Origin: Paenibacillus sambharensis | GTDB taxonomy: Bacteria > Bacillota > Bacilli > Paenibacillales > Paenibacillaceae | Length of the DNA stretch: 64,000 nt | Assembly (NCBI RefSeq): GCF_003233845.1 | Contig: NZ_QKRB01000053.1 | Coordinates: 248,001 to 312,000 of the forward strand | Direction of reading: 5' to 3' | Shown: positions 28,327-37,386 of the stretch, in pieces | Position numbering within the stretch: position 1 is the first letter of the stretch | Layout: each line of letters opens with the position of its first letter | Notes under the pieces: model-generated | What the model was told of the DNA's origin: nothing | Databases searched by the model: none | Seen by the model: the letters and a program-made list of their open reading frames with translations, nothing else | Program-made: the position numbers and the translations under genes

Positions 28327-28366
28327 AGCGCCTGTGTTCCGGTACACGGAATACAGGCGCTTTTTG
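28327..28366 (+). terminator. Intrinsic terminator of small lipoprotein gene
   Basis: agcgcctgtgttcc pairs with ggaatacaggcgct (one mismatch) and ends in TTTTTG; A-rich on the other side, so bidirectional in principle. Confidence 0.8.
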
Positions 28367-28517
28367 TGCCGCACGCTTCCCACCCAGCCGGCTGACTCTT
28401 TTGCTGCTGCCCAAATAAGAAATCCCCCGTCATGTGTCTATACCGGCAGCTATGCCTCCACATATGCTGTGTTGAGAAGTGAGAGCTTCTAAACTTAAAG
28501 AATGGAGTGATTCTCAA

Positions 28518-28658
28518 ATGGCATACGGAGCAGGCGTAGGTGCAGGTGTAGGTGCAGGTTGTGCCCCAGTAGCAGGTGCAGGTCTGTGGACATCGACTGG
28601 TGCAATTCTGGTTCTGTTCATTCTGCTGGTAATCATCTCCCGCGCATTCGTAATTTAA
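28518..28658 (+). CDS. YjcZ-family sporulation microprotein
   Basis: The 46-residue protein begins with an Ala/Gly/Val repeat (MAYGAGVGAGVGAGCAPVAG) and ends with one membrane helix (TGAILVLFILLVIISRAFVI). This is the YjcZ/SscA-like family pattern, made late in sporulation and inserted in a spore membrane. GGAGTG precedes the ATG by 8 nt. Confidence 0.85.
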   Translation: MAYGAGVGAGVGAGCAPVAGAGLWTSTGAILVLFILLVIISRAFVI

Positions 28659-28682
28659 TGCAGACGGACTGAGTATACCGCA

Positions 28683-28731
28683 AAGAAGGCTGTCTCGGGC
28701 AGGTTCCTGCCTGAGACAGCCTTCTTGTCTT
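28683..28731. terminator. Bidirectional terminator after YjcZ gene
   Basis: aagaaggctgtctcgggcag pairs with ctgcctgagacagccttctt (one mismatch), followed by GTCTT. It lies between convergent genes. Confidence 0.8.
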
Positions 28732-28750
28732 AAGAGTCCATGGCTCCTTC

Positions 28751-29410
28751 TTACTTCCTGCCATAATCCGCTTTTATTTCGCCCCACAGGTGAGTCTGCC
28801 ACTTTAAAACCTTATTCGGGTAGGTGTGAGTCCGCAGCCATTGCTCGGCCTTATCAATCAGGAACCAGATCTCGCGGGTCGATGCATCGCGGGGAAGCGT
28901 GGTGGCTACCGCCTTCTGCCTGACCCACTTCATCGCGTTAACCGAATCGCTGTACACCGTCTTGCTGCTGCCGCGTTCCTGAAGATATTCCAGCGCATGG
29001 ACAATAGCCAGAAATTCACCGAGATTGTTGGTCCCCTTGCTGACCGGTCCGTATGCAAACAGAATCTCACCGGTACGTGTGTCAACGCCCTTGTATTCTA
29101 CTGGCCCAGGATTGCCGCGCGTGCCGACATCGACCGAGATGCTGTCGTAATCGATCTCACCGGCTTCCTCCAGGGTGACAGCCGCCGGCCGTCTGAAGCC
29201 GCTGGCAGAACCGCCTCCGCTCTTGGCGCTTCCCTGTCCCCAATGGGCTCCGGCCCCTTCCTTAAATGCCTTCTCTGCCTCAGCCTGCGAGCCGTAGGAC
29301 TTGAACTTTGCCTGCGGAAACTTATTGACCTGCTTCTGGCATTCCGCCCAGCTCGTATAGATGCCCGGTTTATGACCGGCCCATACAACATAATATTTAC
29401 TCTGCGCCAT
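28751..29410 (-). CDS. Viroplasmin-domain ribonuclease H
   Basis: The 219-residue protein joins an N-terminal caulimovirus viroplasmin-like domain (YYVVWAGHKPGIYTSWAECQKQVNKFP...AEAEKAF, residues 5-50), which binds RNA/DNA hybrids, to a C-terminal RNase H domain (about 80-215). Candidate metal ligands are the Asp in ISVDVGTRGNPGP, Glu in NLGEFLAIVHAL, Asp in YSDSVNAMKW and the late Asp in GEIKADYG. It should cut RNA in hybrids in the cytosol. The first gene position after a weak AGGAG. Confidence 0.9.
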   Translation of the reverse strand: MAQSKYYVVWAGHKPGIYTSWAECQKQVNKFPQAKFKSYGSQAEAEKAFKEGAGAHWGQGSAKSGGGSASGFRRPAAVTLEEAGEIDYDSISVDVGTRGNPGPVEYKGVDTRTGEILFAYGPVSKGTNNLGEFLAIVHALEYLQERGSSKTVYSDSVNAMKWVRQKAVATTLPRDASTREIWFLIDKAEQWLRTHTYPNKVLKWQTHLWGEIKADYGRK

Positions 29411-29473
29411 TAGGTTGTTCGGCTCCTTTTATTCCGGCTGCGGTCGGAATCGCTTCTGACCCGTTTGATCCCA

Positions 29474-30622
29474 TCATTTCCAATAGTCCTGCAGTCCATC
29501 CGCAATGGCGGCTGCTGCCTTACGCTGGTAGGACGTTGTACGAACCTGTGCTTCATCACGCTCGTTGGTAAGGAATCCAAGCTCCACGAGGGCGGACGGA
29601 ACAGCATTTTCCCGCAGAACATGGTAGTCGCCGAATGCAATGCCATTGCTCTTGATGCCTGTGTCTGCTTGGCCAAGCCGGGTTTCGATTGCCCGCGCAA
29701 GCGGCTCATCCTTATCCTTCGAGTAGTAGAAGGTGAGCGTTCCTGATGTTTGCTTCGGAGAGGAATTATAGTGAATGCTTACGAAGGCAGAAGCGCCTGA
29801 GGTTGAAGCTAATCTGACCCTCTCGGCAAGAGATGGCTTGCCATCATCGCTTGTCCGTGTCATAACTACCTTAGCACCGCGTGCTCTTAATTCCTCTGCC
29901 AGATACATGGAAGTGGACAGGTTAATTTCCTTCTCAACAGTTTCATATGTAGTACCGATCATGCCGGGGTCACTGCCCCCGTGGCCAGGATCGACCACGA
30001 TCGTTCTTCCACTGAGAGAACCTGTGGAACCTCCACCGCTTATAGAGGCTGTGGTCACAGCCAAGCCGGCTGATGTGCTGGTGAGCGCCACATAATCCGC
30101 TGACACCCAGCCCTCTTCCTTTGCTTCCGTACGTATCTTGAGCCAGCCTTCACGGCTTTCCAGCACGATCAGAAGGTCTCCCTTCTTCACCCCGGTTACA
30201 ACCCGGTACCCTAGCCCAGGGCCCGACCGGACACGCAGCGTATCCGCTGTTACGGTGGCGTTTGTTCTGCTCGTGCTTACAGCCGCCGCTGTGGATGCCT
30301 TACTGCTTCCAGATGCGGTTGTAACAGCTGCTGTCTGAACGGCGGCACCATTTACCTTCTTAAGATAATAGCCTGCCACCCATCCGGTTACATGCTCGTT
30401 CGTTACGTTCATCCACCCATGCGTTTCCTTGGTTACTCTCACCAAGTCGCCACTGTTCAGCTTTCCGACAACCTCAGCGCCTTTGGCCGGTTCACTTCGT
30501 ACATTAAGTGAATCTGCATAAACCTTGTACAGAGTGCCCGTTGTTCCGGCTGCGCCGAACGAAGACCATGTCAAGCTCACAACTACGCATACAACAAAGA
30601 CTGTCAACATGAATGCTCGCAT
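29474..30622 (-). CDS. N-acetylmuramoyl-L-alanine amidase with two SH3b domains
   Basis: The 382-residue protein has a signal peptide (FMLTVFVVCVVVSLTWSS). Two bacterial SH3 domains follow (about residues 36-90 and 122-180), each with the LNVRSEP/LRVRSGPG motif and GWV end. The C-terminal third is an Amidase_3 domain with VVDPGHGGSDPG (Zn His), EKEINLSTS, SIHYNSSP (Zn His) and VELGFLTNERD (catalytic Glu). It cleaves the amide between muramic acid and stem peptide in the wall; SH3b domains target the wall. It is close to CwlC/LytC-type enzymes. Confidence 0.93.
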   Translation of the reverse strand: MRAFMLTVFVVCVVVSLTWSSFGAAGTTGTLYKVYADSLNVRSEPAKGAEVVGKLNSGDLVRVTKETHGWMNVTNEHVTGWVAGYYLKKVNGAAVQTAAVTTASGSSKASTAAAVSTSRTNATVTADTLRVRSGPGLGYRVVTGVKKGDLLIVLESREGWLKIRTEAKEEGWVSADYVALTSTSAGLAVTTASISGGGSTGSLSGRTIVVDPGHGGSDPGMIGTTYETVEKEINLSTSMYLAEELRARGAKVVMTRTSDDGKPSLAERVRLASTSGASAFVSIHYNSSPKQTSGTLTFYYSKDKDEPLARAIETRLGQADTGIKSNGIAFGDYHVLRENAVPSALVELGFLTNERDEAQVRTTSYQRKAAAAIADGLQDYWK

Positions 30623-30727
30623 AATTACCTCGCTTTGTTGGTAGAATGTTCTATCATTATATCAATCTTGGCCGCAGGGTCAAAAGGTTCGTAGATTCCA
30701 ATTGACCAAATTACTTCCGTGACGGCA

Positions 30728-30775
30728 AAAAAAAAAGAGAACGGCCCTTCTGGAATTAACCAGAATTGACCATCC
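30728..30775 (-). terminator. Terminator downstream of GH5 remnant
   Basis: On the minus strand, a hairpin built on ttctggttaattccagaa is followed, after a short gap, by ten T residues. It is well placed as the original terminator of the decayed cellulase gene. Confidence 0.65.
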
Positions 30776-30805
30776 TCTAATCGGCTCAAGTATAAATTAT
30801 TCTAT

Positions 30806-31927
30806 TTAGGGCTCTATCCCCCACTCCAGACTGCCAGATATATAGCCAGTAATCCTGGCTGCATCCACATGACTCGCCGCAGTGGCATTGAAGGAATAGT
30901 CATCGGTCTGGGTGTAGGTGCTCCAGTCATTACGTTCCAGACGGCCACATTTCGAAGGTTACTGTAGCATTGCGGTCAAACATGTTCGCAAAATCCTTAC
31001 GGAAGGTAACCGTGCTCTTATTGTCATACGTATAGTCGCCGCCCCATTCCAGATACTTCGTCCAGTTGTTCACCTTATCCACTGGCTGGCCGGTCTCATC
31101 CACCGCCCATGCATGCTTGATCTTCATGCCGTTATAGTTGAACGGCACCACGAGATCGCCGGTGAACGGCTGTGATTTATTAATAAGGAGCGGCTGCACC
31201 GTTGCTGGCTTGTAACGGATGACATTGACCTCGTTATCCGCGCCCTGGCTGAACTTGAAGGTCAGCACCGCCTGCTGGCCCAGCTTGCTCGCATCCAGAA
31301 TCTTGTTCAGATAGCTTGCCTTCAAGGTAAACGTTGTGCCGCTTACCGTGTAATCCATACCGCGCGTAAGCCTGGCCGTACCATTGTATACATCTGTCAG
31401 CGTGTTGCCGTACAGATCCAGCGCTGCTGTAATATCCGTTACCGGACTGCCTTCGCGGATATAGAACTCACCCGGCCAGACGAAGGAATTCGGGATGCCC
31501 TGCGCGGCGTTAAGAATGTACTTGATATAGTTATCCGGTTTCATCTTCAGGTTCACTCGGTCAAAGCCGCTGTTCCAGCCGTCATCCCAGAACATGGTGG
31601 TAATGCCGTTCTTGTAGGCTTCCTTGTTCACGTTATCCATGAAGAAGCGTGCTTCCGGCCAATAGACGATGTCGCTCATCATCGCATATTCGCCAAGGAT
31701 AACAGGAATGCCCTTCGCCACATATTTGTCATGCAGCTGCTTGAAGATGCCCGCCACGCTTGCCTTGTTCTCCGGCGTATTCCATACCGGCATATTCCAG
31801 CTGTTCGAGGCGAACTGATACGGATAGTAATGTACCGTTACAGCTACATTGGGGTCATTCGGTGCGGTGAAGGACGCCAGCATTTTCTCCGGGTCGTTCC
31901 ACTCGCCGCACACAACAACAAGCCGCT
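30806..31927 (-). pseudogene. Remnant of a GH5 cellulase with X2, CBM46 and CBM3 modules
   Basis: The open part (GTG at 31913 to stop 30930, 327 codons) opens inside a GH5 catalytic domain: VHYYPYQF, VILGEYAM (Glu nucleophile) and TMFWDDGW remain, but the N-terminal half with the acid/base residue and signal peptide is gone. Homologous coding seems to start about 31927, just after an in-frame TAG. X2-like and CBM46-like modules follow. After the stop, another frame encodes NDWSTYTQTDDYSF...SGSLEWGIEP with stop at 30806, the tail of a family 3 cellulose-binding module. Thus both ends are scarred by deletions. It cannot make an active cellulase. Confidence 0.8.
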
Positions 31928-31933
31928 ATATCA

Positions 31934-31947
31934 TGTAAGCGCATTCA
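31934..31947. promoter_or_regulatory. cre-like box left before GH5 remnant
   Basis: TGTAAGCGCATTCA matches cre at 13 of 14 positions and now abuts the truncated GH5 frame, closer than a signal-peptide-coding start would allow. It supports loss of the gene's 5' part. Confidence 0.5.
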
Positions 31948-32177
31948 TTAAGTGCCTTCATAATTCTACAATTTTCATTAGTAAATTACAGATTTCCCAA
32001 TTATTTAAGATGTTCTCAGGAAACTCTCCTCTTCACTGAACTTCTCTAACAACGCTCACTTTCGTTACAGAACAGAATCGGCCTTTTGAAGGCGAATAGC
32101 GATGGTAAGGTTCATCAAAGTTTTCGGCCGGTTTCACTTTGCTAAGCAACGTCTTCTTCAGATTTTGACAATGGAAG

Positions 32178-32218
32178 AGGGGCGTCCCTAGGTCCTTATG
32201 ACTTCTGAGACAGCCCCT
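32178..32218 (-). repeat. Diverged copy of the 13908 inverted repeat
   Basis: The sequence reads nearly the same as 13908-13946 (ggggc-gtccctaggtcctt...gagacagcccc) with a few changes and one deleted base. It still can fold into a hairpin. It lies downstream of the MutT gene and could be its terminator. Confidence 0.6.
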
Positions 32219-32368
32219 GCTTGACCGGCTTACCAGCCTCTTATCTCCTCACTAACCCCGAACTGGTGTCCGCGATCTTCGACATTCATGTGTCATCAGA
32301 CCCTCCCGTCTGACACCTTCATCAATCAATTATGTATGCGGCCCATCATTCATTCTTCAAGGAGGATC

Positions 32369-32752
32369 TTATTCTGCTGCCAGCATGTCGACAAACTTGA
32401 TATCGGCCGGGGCAAAATCAAACATGCGAAGCTCATTCCGCGCAACCCATGTATACCGGTCATGGTCCGTCAGCTGCACTTCTCCCCCCTTATAGGCAGC
32501 CATGCAGGCATGCAGGCGTATGACACGCTCCCCATAAGCATGGATATTCGTACCGAGAAGCTCGCCGGGCTCAACGTCCAGGTTCATCTCTTCCAGAAGC
32601 TCCCGCTTAATGCAGCTCTGTACCGTTTCCCCCTCTTCCAGCTTGCCGCCGGGAAACTCCCAGAGTCCCTCCTCAGGCTTTCCCTGCTTGCGCCGGGCAA
32701 TAAGGATATAACCGCGTTCATCCTCTATAACTGCCGCTCCTACGTCAATCAC
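32369..32752 (-). CDS. mutT: MutT-like Nudix hydrolase
   Basis: The 127-residue protein has a complete Nudix box, GGKLEEGETVQSCIKRELLEEM, and matches MutT/8-oxo-dGTP diphosphatases in length and in the preceding GLWEFPGGK. It should hydrolyse oxidised nucleotides or a related nucleoside diphosphate derivative. Start is GTG, 8 nt after AAGGAG. It lies 12 bp after the Sir2 gene, so the two form an operon. Confidence 0.88.
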   Translation of the reverse strand: MIDVGAAVIEDERGYILIARRKQGKPEEGLWEFPGGKLEEGETVQSCIKRELLEEMNLDVEPGELLGTNIHAYGERVIRLHACMAAYKGGEVQLTDHDRYTWVARNELRMFDFAPADIKFVDMLAAE

Positions 32753-32764
32753 TTGATCATCTCC

Positions 32765-33499
32765 TTAGTTGAACAACGAGCCAAGAACCGCACCAATCCG
32801 GTCCTTGATCAGCAGCCGCGCCCGGCTGTCATACGGTGTCTCCGACTGATTAATAAGCACCAGCTTATTGCCTGGGTAATAACGGACAAGGCCTGCCGCA
32901 GGGTTAACTGTAAGCGATGTCCCGCCCACAATCAGGATATCCGCTGCTGCTATTGCGTTGGCTGCTTCCTCAAGCACGTCCATGTCCAGCATCTCTTCAT
33001 ACAGGACGACATCCGGCTTGATTGTCCCTCCGCATTTGGAGCAAACCGGTATCTCGCCAGACATTTCCAATACATCTTCCAAGCTGTAAAAGGCCTTGCA
33101 GTCCATACAATAATTCCGCTGTACGGAGCCATGAAGCTCTAATACACGCCTGCTGCCTGCCGCCTGGTGCAGCCCGTCTATATTCTGCGTAACGACCGCA
33201 CTTAAACGGCCCTCCTGTTCAAGTCTGGCAAGCGCCAGGTGGGCAGGATTGGGCTTCGCATCCCGGTAAATCATCTTGCTGCGGTAAAAGTCATAAAATT
33301 GCGCCGTATGCTCCATAAAAAAACTATGACTCAAGATCCGCTCAGGCGGATACGCCTGCTGGTTCTCCATCTGATACAAACCGGTGGCAGAGCGGAAGTC
33401 CGGAATATGGCTTTCGGTCGAAACACCCGCCCCTCCGAAAAACACGATCGTGCCCCCGCCATCAACAAGCTGCTTCAATTCATTATACCGATCCTCCAC
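32765..33499 (-). CDS. cobB: Sir2-family NAD-dependent deacylase
   Basis: The 244-residue protein has FFGGAGVSTESHIPDFRS (NAD pocket), TQNIDGLH (His catalytic base at LELHGS), four zinc cysteines (YCMDCKAFY; CSKCGG) and the VGGTSLTVNPAAGLV loop. It removes acyl groups from protein lysines using NAD. Start is GTG with AAGGAGGG 7 nt upstream. It is the first gene of a two-gene operon with the Nudix hydrolase. Confidence 0.92.
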   Translation of the reverse strand: MEDRYNELKQLVDGGGTIVFFGGAGVSTESHIPDFRSATGLYQMENQQAYPPERILSHSFFMEHTAQFYDFYRSKMIYRDAKPNPAHLALARLEQEGRLSAVVTQNIDGLHQAAGSRRVLELHGSVQRNYCMDCKAFYSLEDVLEMSGEIPVCSKCGGTIKPDVVLYEEMLDMDVLEEAANAIAAADILIVGGTSLTVNPAAGLVRYYPGNKLVLINQSETPYDSRARLLIKDRIGAVLGSLFN

Positions 33500-33651
33500 T
33501 GACGTTCCCTCCTTAACCTAGCCTATAGAGCTATTGTATCACCCCACATCCCAGGAGCCAAAAAATACGGCTTATCCGCAGCAAACCCTCCTTTTCCTCC
33601 TTGTACCATGGGAGCCTTCACGGTATGATCAGCATAAGGAAATAATAGGCG

Positions 33652-33978
33652 GTGATTACCATATCTAAATTTATTCAGTCTTATGCCCGGCATCTCTCTA
33701 TAGGCTCGCTGGTTCTTCCTTTAGCCTGTGTGCTCCTTCTCCTGGATGCGGGGACCAGGTCCGGCAGTGTCCTTTGGCAGCTCGAAGAGGCGACAGGTCT
33801 CCCCCCGTTCAACGTACTTCTGTATCTTAGTTTAATGGCTCTTGTGATCAGCGTCGCGGGGTTATTCGGAGTGAGAAACGGGAGAACCGCGGCAGTCTCT
33901 ACCGCAGCGATAGTACTTAGTATCGTCTTAAGCGCCTTCTGCTCTATCATGGTGCTGTTCGGTATGATCTTCCTCTAA
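33652..33978 (+). CDS. Small three-helix membrane protein
   Basis: The 108-residue protein begins at GTG and has hydrophobic segments around residues 18-32, 52-72 and 82-106. A weak AAGGA lies about 12 nt upstream. No family is recognised. The terminator downstream is shared with the convergent pgmB gene. Confidence 0.65.
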   Translation: MITISKFIQSYARHLSIGSLVLPLACVLLLLDAGTRSGSVLWQLEEATGLPPFNVLLYLSLMALVISVAGLFGVRNGRTAAVSTAAIVLSIVLSAFCSIMVLFGMIFL

Positions 33979-34002
33979 CAACCCACACACCGGGTACAAA
34001 AG

Positions 34003-34047
34003 AAGCGCCCCCGGACAATGAACATGCCGGGGAGCGCTTGTTTTTTG
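34003..34047. terminator. Bidirectional intrinsic terminator
   Basis: aagcgcccccgg pairs with ccggggagcgctt and is followed by GTTTTTTG. It separates convergent genes. Confidence 0.85.
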
Positions 34048-34055
34048 TGTATAGA

Positions 34056-34727
34056 CTAGGCCTGATCGAATTTCTCTACAATCTCCGCATAGGACAGCAG
34101 TCCCGTGTGCGCATAGACCAGATCGGCCTTCGCCAGCGTTTCCTCTGACCCTATGCCTACCGCAAACATGCCTGCGCCTTTAATGGCTTCAACGCCTACA
34201 ACCGCGTCCTCTACACCTATACATGCCGATGGCTCTACGCCAAGCAGCTGCGCGGCTGTCAGGAAAATCTCCGGGTCCGGCTTGCCTCTCTTGATTTCGG
34301 CAGCATCCACGATGACATCAAATTCATCCTTCAGCCCTAGCGATGCCATAACCGTAAAGGCATTCCTGCTGACCGAAGCAAGCCCAAGCTTCAAATTCCG
34401 GCTGCGGATCTCAGCCAGCAGCGGCGCGATTCCCGGCAGTATATCCGCCGGTGTAATCTGCTGGATCAGCGTACCGTAATGATCATTCTTCTTCGCCGCC
34501 AGACTGGCCTTCTGCTCAGGCGTAAACTCGTCTTGACGGCCGCCCAGCACAAGAATTTTCTCCAGGGATTCCATTCGGGATACACCCTTCAGTTCTTCGT
34601 TGAATGCCCGGTCGAATGTAATGCCAAGCTCTTCGGCCAGCGCCTTCCAAGCCAGATAGTGATATTCCGCCGACTCTGTAATGACGCCATCGAGATCAAA
34701 GATAAATGCCTGCAGAAGCTTGCTCAT
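34056..34727 (-). CDS. pgmB: Beta-phosphoglucomutase
   Basis: The 223-residue HAD-family protein has the nucleophile motif [17 protein letters not shown], the cap-domain [14 protein letters not shown], the Ser motif [11 protein letters not shown] and the acidic motif [13 protein letters not shown]. The DGVI(T/D)E and GVSR signatures are typical of beta-PGM, which turns beta-glucose-1-phosphate into glucose-6-phosphate. Its start overlaps the stop of the upstream phosphorylase gene (ATGA), and that enzyme makes exactly this substrate. Confidence 0.93.
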   Translation of the reverse strand: MSKLLQAFIFDLDGVITESAEYHYLAWKALAEELGITFDRAFNEELKGVSRMESLEKILVLGGRQDEFTPEQKASLAAKKNDHYGTLIQQITPADILPGIAPLLAEIRSRNLKLGLASVSRNAFTVMASLGLKDEFDVIVDAAEIKRGKPDPEIFLTAAQLLGVEPSACIGVEDAVVGVEAIKGAGMFAVGIGSEETLAKADLVYAHTGLLSYAEIVEKFDQA

Positions 34728-37036
34728 AGCGCCACCTCTGCCTTACGTTCAATGGCTGCTTTAACCTCACCGTTCGCTGGCAGCGTACAGCTGACATTGT
34801 ACAAGCTGAAGATGAGCTCCGGACCTTCTTGAGATATTGTGACATTCTCTTTATCCACGTTAATCGTGAGATAATGCCCCCGGTATACAATCTTGAAGCT
34901 GTAACGGTCCCATGCATCCGGAATGAACGGTGCAAAGGAGAGCGACTCATTCGCTGTACGCATGCCCGCGAAGCCTTGGACAATTGCCAGCCACGAGCCT
35001 GTCATGGACGTAATGTGCAGGCCGTCCTCGGTATCATTGTTATAGTTGTCCAGGTCAAGCCGTGCAGTCCGGTTGTACATTTCATAGGCTTTCTCCTCCA
35101 TGCCCAGCTCTGCAGCCAGCACGGCATGAATACAAGGGGAAAGAGAGGATTCGTGAACGGTCATCGGTTCATAGAATTCGAAGTTGCGGCGCTTCTCCTC
35201 CATTGTGAACTGATCATTCAGGAAGTAGATGCCCTGCAGTACATCCGCCTGCTTGATAAAGCAGCTGCGAAGGATTTTGTCCCAGGACCACTTCTGGTTA
35301 AGCGGCCGGTCCTCCGGGCTAAGCTTATCTACCGTCTTCAAATCTTTATCAAGGAACGTATCATGCTGAACGAATACCCCCAGCTCCTCGCTGTACGGGT
35401 AATACATTTTATCGACAATCTCCTGCCACTTGGCGGTTTCTTCGTCCGTAATATACAGGTTGCGCACACGGTCGCCGTAGCCGCCGCTCTTCAGCTCCCC
35501 GACAACCTTCAGTGTGTATTCCAACGTCCAGGCTGCAATGCGGTTCGTATACCAGTTATTATTGACATTATTCTCATATTCATTAGGACCTGTCACACCG
35601 TGAATCATATACTGGCCCTTCTTCTCATGATAATGCACACGATCCGTCCAGAACCGGGAAATGCCCGTCAGAACATCAATGCCGTATTGATGCAGGTAGT
35701 CGTGATCTCCCGTATAATTCACATAGTTGTACACGGCATAAGCGATTGCGCCGTTGCGGTGGATTTCCTCGAAGGTGATTTCCCACTCGTTATGACACTC
35801 TACGCCCGTGAAGGTCACCATCGGATACAGCGCTCCCTGCAGGCCCTGCTGGCGCGCATTATGATAAGCCCCATCCAGCTGGTTATGACGGTAGATCGCC
35901 AGATTGCGGGCTACCTCCGGCTTGGCAGTGGACAGGTACAGCGGAATGGCATAAGCCTCCGTATCCCAGTAGGTTGCACCGCCGTATTTCTCCCCTGTAA
36001 AGCCTTTAGGACCGATATTCAGGCGTGCATCTTCCCCGTAATAGGTGCTGAACAGCTGAAACAGATTGAAGCGGATCCCCTGCTGTGCTTCTGCATCGCC
36101 TTCTATTTCGACATCGGCGATTTCCCAGCGCTGCAGCCAGGCCTGCTGATGCTCATCCAGCAGCTTCGCATAGCCCTTGCCCTCTGCACGCGCCAGAATT
36201 TCCCTGCCTTTAGCCGTCAACAAGCCAGCTTCGTGGTCCCGGTCAGTCGTTACAGCCACATACTTATAAAGCGTCACCATCTGGTTTTGCTCGGCTTTCA
36301 CGTCTACACGGTTCTCTACATATTTCTCCTGCTGAGCATGGGTTACACTAGTGACAGGAGCATCAACGGCAACCTTCATAGCAGCTGATACCTGGAATCT
36401 TGGCGCCTCGAACGGATTTTCCTTTGTCTTGACGGACAGGTGCGCTTCATATTCCCCTGCATCTCTGTCTACCCCGAGCCAGAAGTCTTCCTCATAGTTG
36501 GAATCCTCGTTCCGCACATCCCCATCCAAATACGGTATGAAGGTAACTGTCCCGCTATAATTTTTCGGTGTCACCGAGTAACGAATCACCGCCAGTTCTT
36601 TCTCCGCAAGAGACAGGAAGCGAACAGCTGTTATGTCGGTTTCCTTCTCACCCTGCAGAATCGTGAAGGTACGCTTCAGAACGCCGTGCTGCATATCCAG
36701 CTCCCGGTAGTAGTTCTTCACTGTCGCATTGTGCAGGTCCACTTCCTCTCCGTCGATTAATACGCGGATACCGATATAATTGACCGAGTTGATCACCTTG
36801 CCGAAGTAGTGAGGATAGCCATTCTTCCACCAGCCCACGCGTGTTTTGTCCGGGAACCAGACACCCGCAATATAAGAACCGCGGTGCGAATCACCAGTAT
36901 ACGCTTCTTCGAAGTTCCCGCGCATGCCCATGTGTCCGTTACCAAGGCTCATTAAGCTCTCCGCCAAGCGAAAATCTTCCTTATGAAGCTCTTCCTCAAT
37001 AATTTTCCAATTGTCCACTTGATTAAGTCTCTTCAT
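34724..37036 (-). CDS. GH65 maltose (or related disaccharide) phosphorylase
   Basis: The ATG at 37036 has GGGTG 8 nt upstream; an upstream in-frame start lacks one. The 770-residue protein has the GH65 layout: an N-terminal beta-sandwich ([31 protein letters not shown]), an alpha6/alpha6 barrel with [13 protein letters not shown] and the catalytic Glu in [19 protein letters not shown], and a C-terminal sandwich. The QKWSWDK stretch is typical of phosphate-using members. The pattern is closest to bacillary maltose phosphorylases; kojibiose or nigerose phosphorylase cannot be excluded. It splits the disaccharide with phosphate to glucose and beta-glucose-1-phosphate, used by the coupled PgmB. 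Confidence 0.9.
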   Translation of the reverse strand: MKRLNQVDNWKIIEEELHKEDFRLAESLMSLGNGHMGMRGNFEEAYTGDSHRGSYIAGVWFPDKTRVGWWKNGYPHYFGKVINSVNYIGIRVLIDGEEVDLHNATVKNYYRELDMQHGVLKRTFTILQGEKETDITAVRFLSLAEKELAVIRYSVTPKNYSGTVTFIPYLDGDVRNEDSNYEEDFWLGVDRDAGEYEAHLSVKTKENPFEAPRFQVSAAMKVAVDAPVTSVTHAQQEKYVENRVDVKAEQNQMVTLYKYVAVTTDRDHEAGLLTAKGREILARAEGKGYAKLLDEHQQAWLQRWEIADVEIEGDAEAQQGIRFNLFQLFSTYYGEDARLNIGPKGFTGEKYGGATYWDTEAYAIPLYLSTAKPEVARNLAIYRHNQLDGAYHNARQQGLQGALYPMVTFTGVECHNEWEITFEEIHRNGAIAYAVYNYVNYTGDHDYLHQYGIDVLTGISRFWTDRVHYHEKKGQYMIHGVTGPNEYENNVNNNWYTNRIAAWTLEYTLKVVGELKSGGYGDRVRNLYITDEETAKWQEIVDKMYYPYSEELGVFVQHDTFLDKDLKTVDKLSPEDRPLNQKWSWDKILRSCFIKQADVLQGIYFLNDQFTMEEKRRNFEFYEPMTVHESSLSPCIHAVLAAELGMEEKAYEMYNRTARLDLDNYNNDTEDGLHITSMTGSWLAIVQGFAGMRTANESLSFAPFIPDAWDRYSFKIVYRGHYLTINVDKENVTISQEGPELIFSLYNVSCTLPANGEVKAAIERKAEVAL

Positions 37037-37070
37037 GGTTTGCACACCCTTTTCTCTAATTAGCAATTAG

Positions 37071-37082
37071 GCAAACGTTTGC
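37071..37082. promoter_or_regulatory. LacI/MalR-type operator 1
   Basis: GCAAACGTTTGC is a perfect 12-bp palindrome of the MalR/LacI-family kind, 35 bp before the phosphorylase start. Confidence 0.65.
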
Positions 37083-37206
37083 ATTAAACAGTGCAGCTTT
37101 TTCGTTTCTAAGACCGATTATAATGAATTCACAGCAAAAATAGAATGCTTTTCTACAAAAATTCTTAGATTTTTTTATTTTCTCTCGAAACTAAACCCCC
37201 TTTTGT

Positions 37207-37218
37207 GCAAACGTTTGA
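37207..37218. promoter_or_regulatory. LacI/MalR-type operator 2
   Basis: GCAAACGTTTGA matches operator 1 in 11 of 12 bases, 136 bp upstream of it. A tetrameric repressor could loop between the two. The rest of 37037-37386 has no convincing gene. Confidence 0.55.
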
Positions 37219-37386
37219 TTAAAGGTGGATTTCCCTGCCCGTCCGCAGTCATCCCTGGACAGCAACCGCTCCAGCCCCCGGACAAAATCAAAGCTGCAGG
37301 TGCCTTAACGTCGAAGAGAGCACCCTGTAGAAGCGCCCCCTTCACCTATATCACCTGGGTATTCCGCTTTCCGGCTTCCTATTCCC

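Larger units (their letters stand above)
31914..32368. other. 455-bp region without genes
   Basis: It holds a cre-like box near the GH5 remnant, a hairpin repeat at 32178-32218 and otherwise no convincing gene. It is probably the former promoter region of the cellulase plus the 3' side of the MutT gene. Confidence 0.5.

Noticed and set aside
28529..28590. Short GTAGGTGCAGGT repeats as a possible repeat array
   Set aside because: They encode the Gly/Ala/Val repeat of the YjcZ-like microprotein and are explained by it.
34829..36388. Plus-strand frame of 519 codons
   Set aside because: Opposite strand of the GH65 gene, whose catalytic motifs and operon context are clear; high-GC codon bias creates such shadows.
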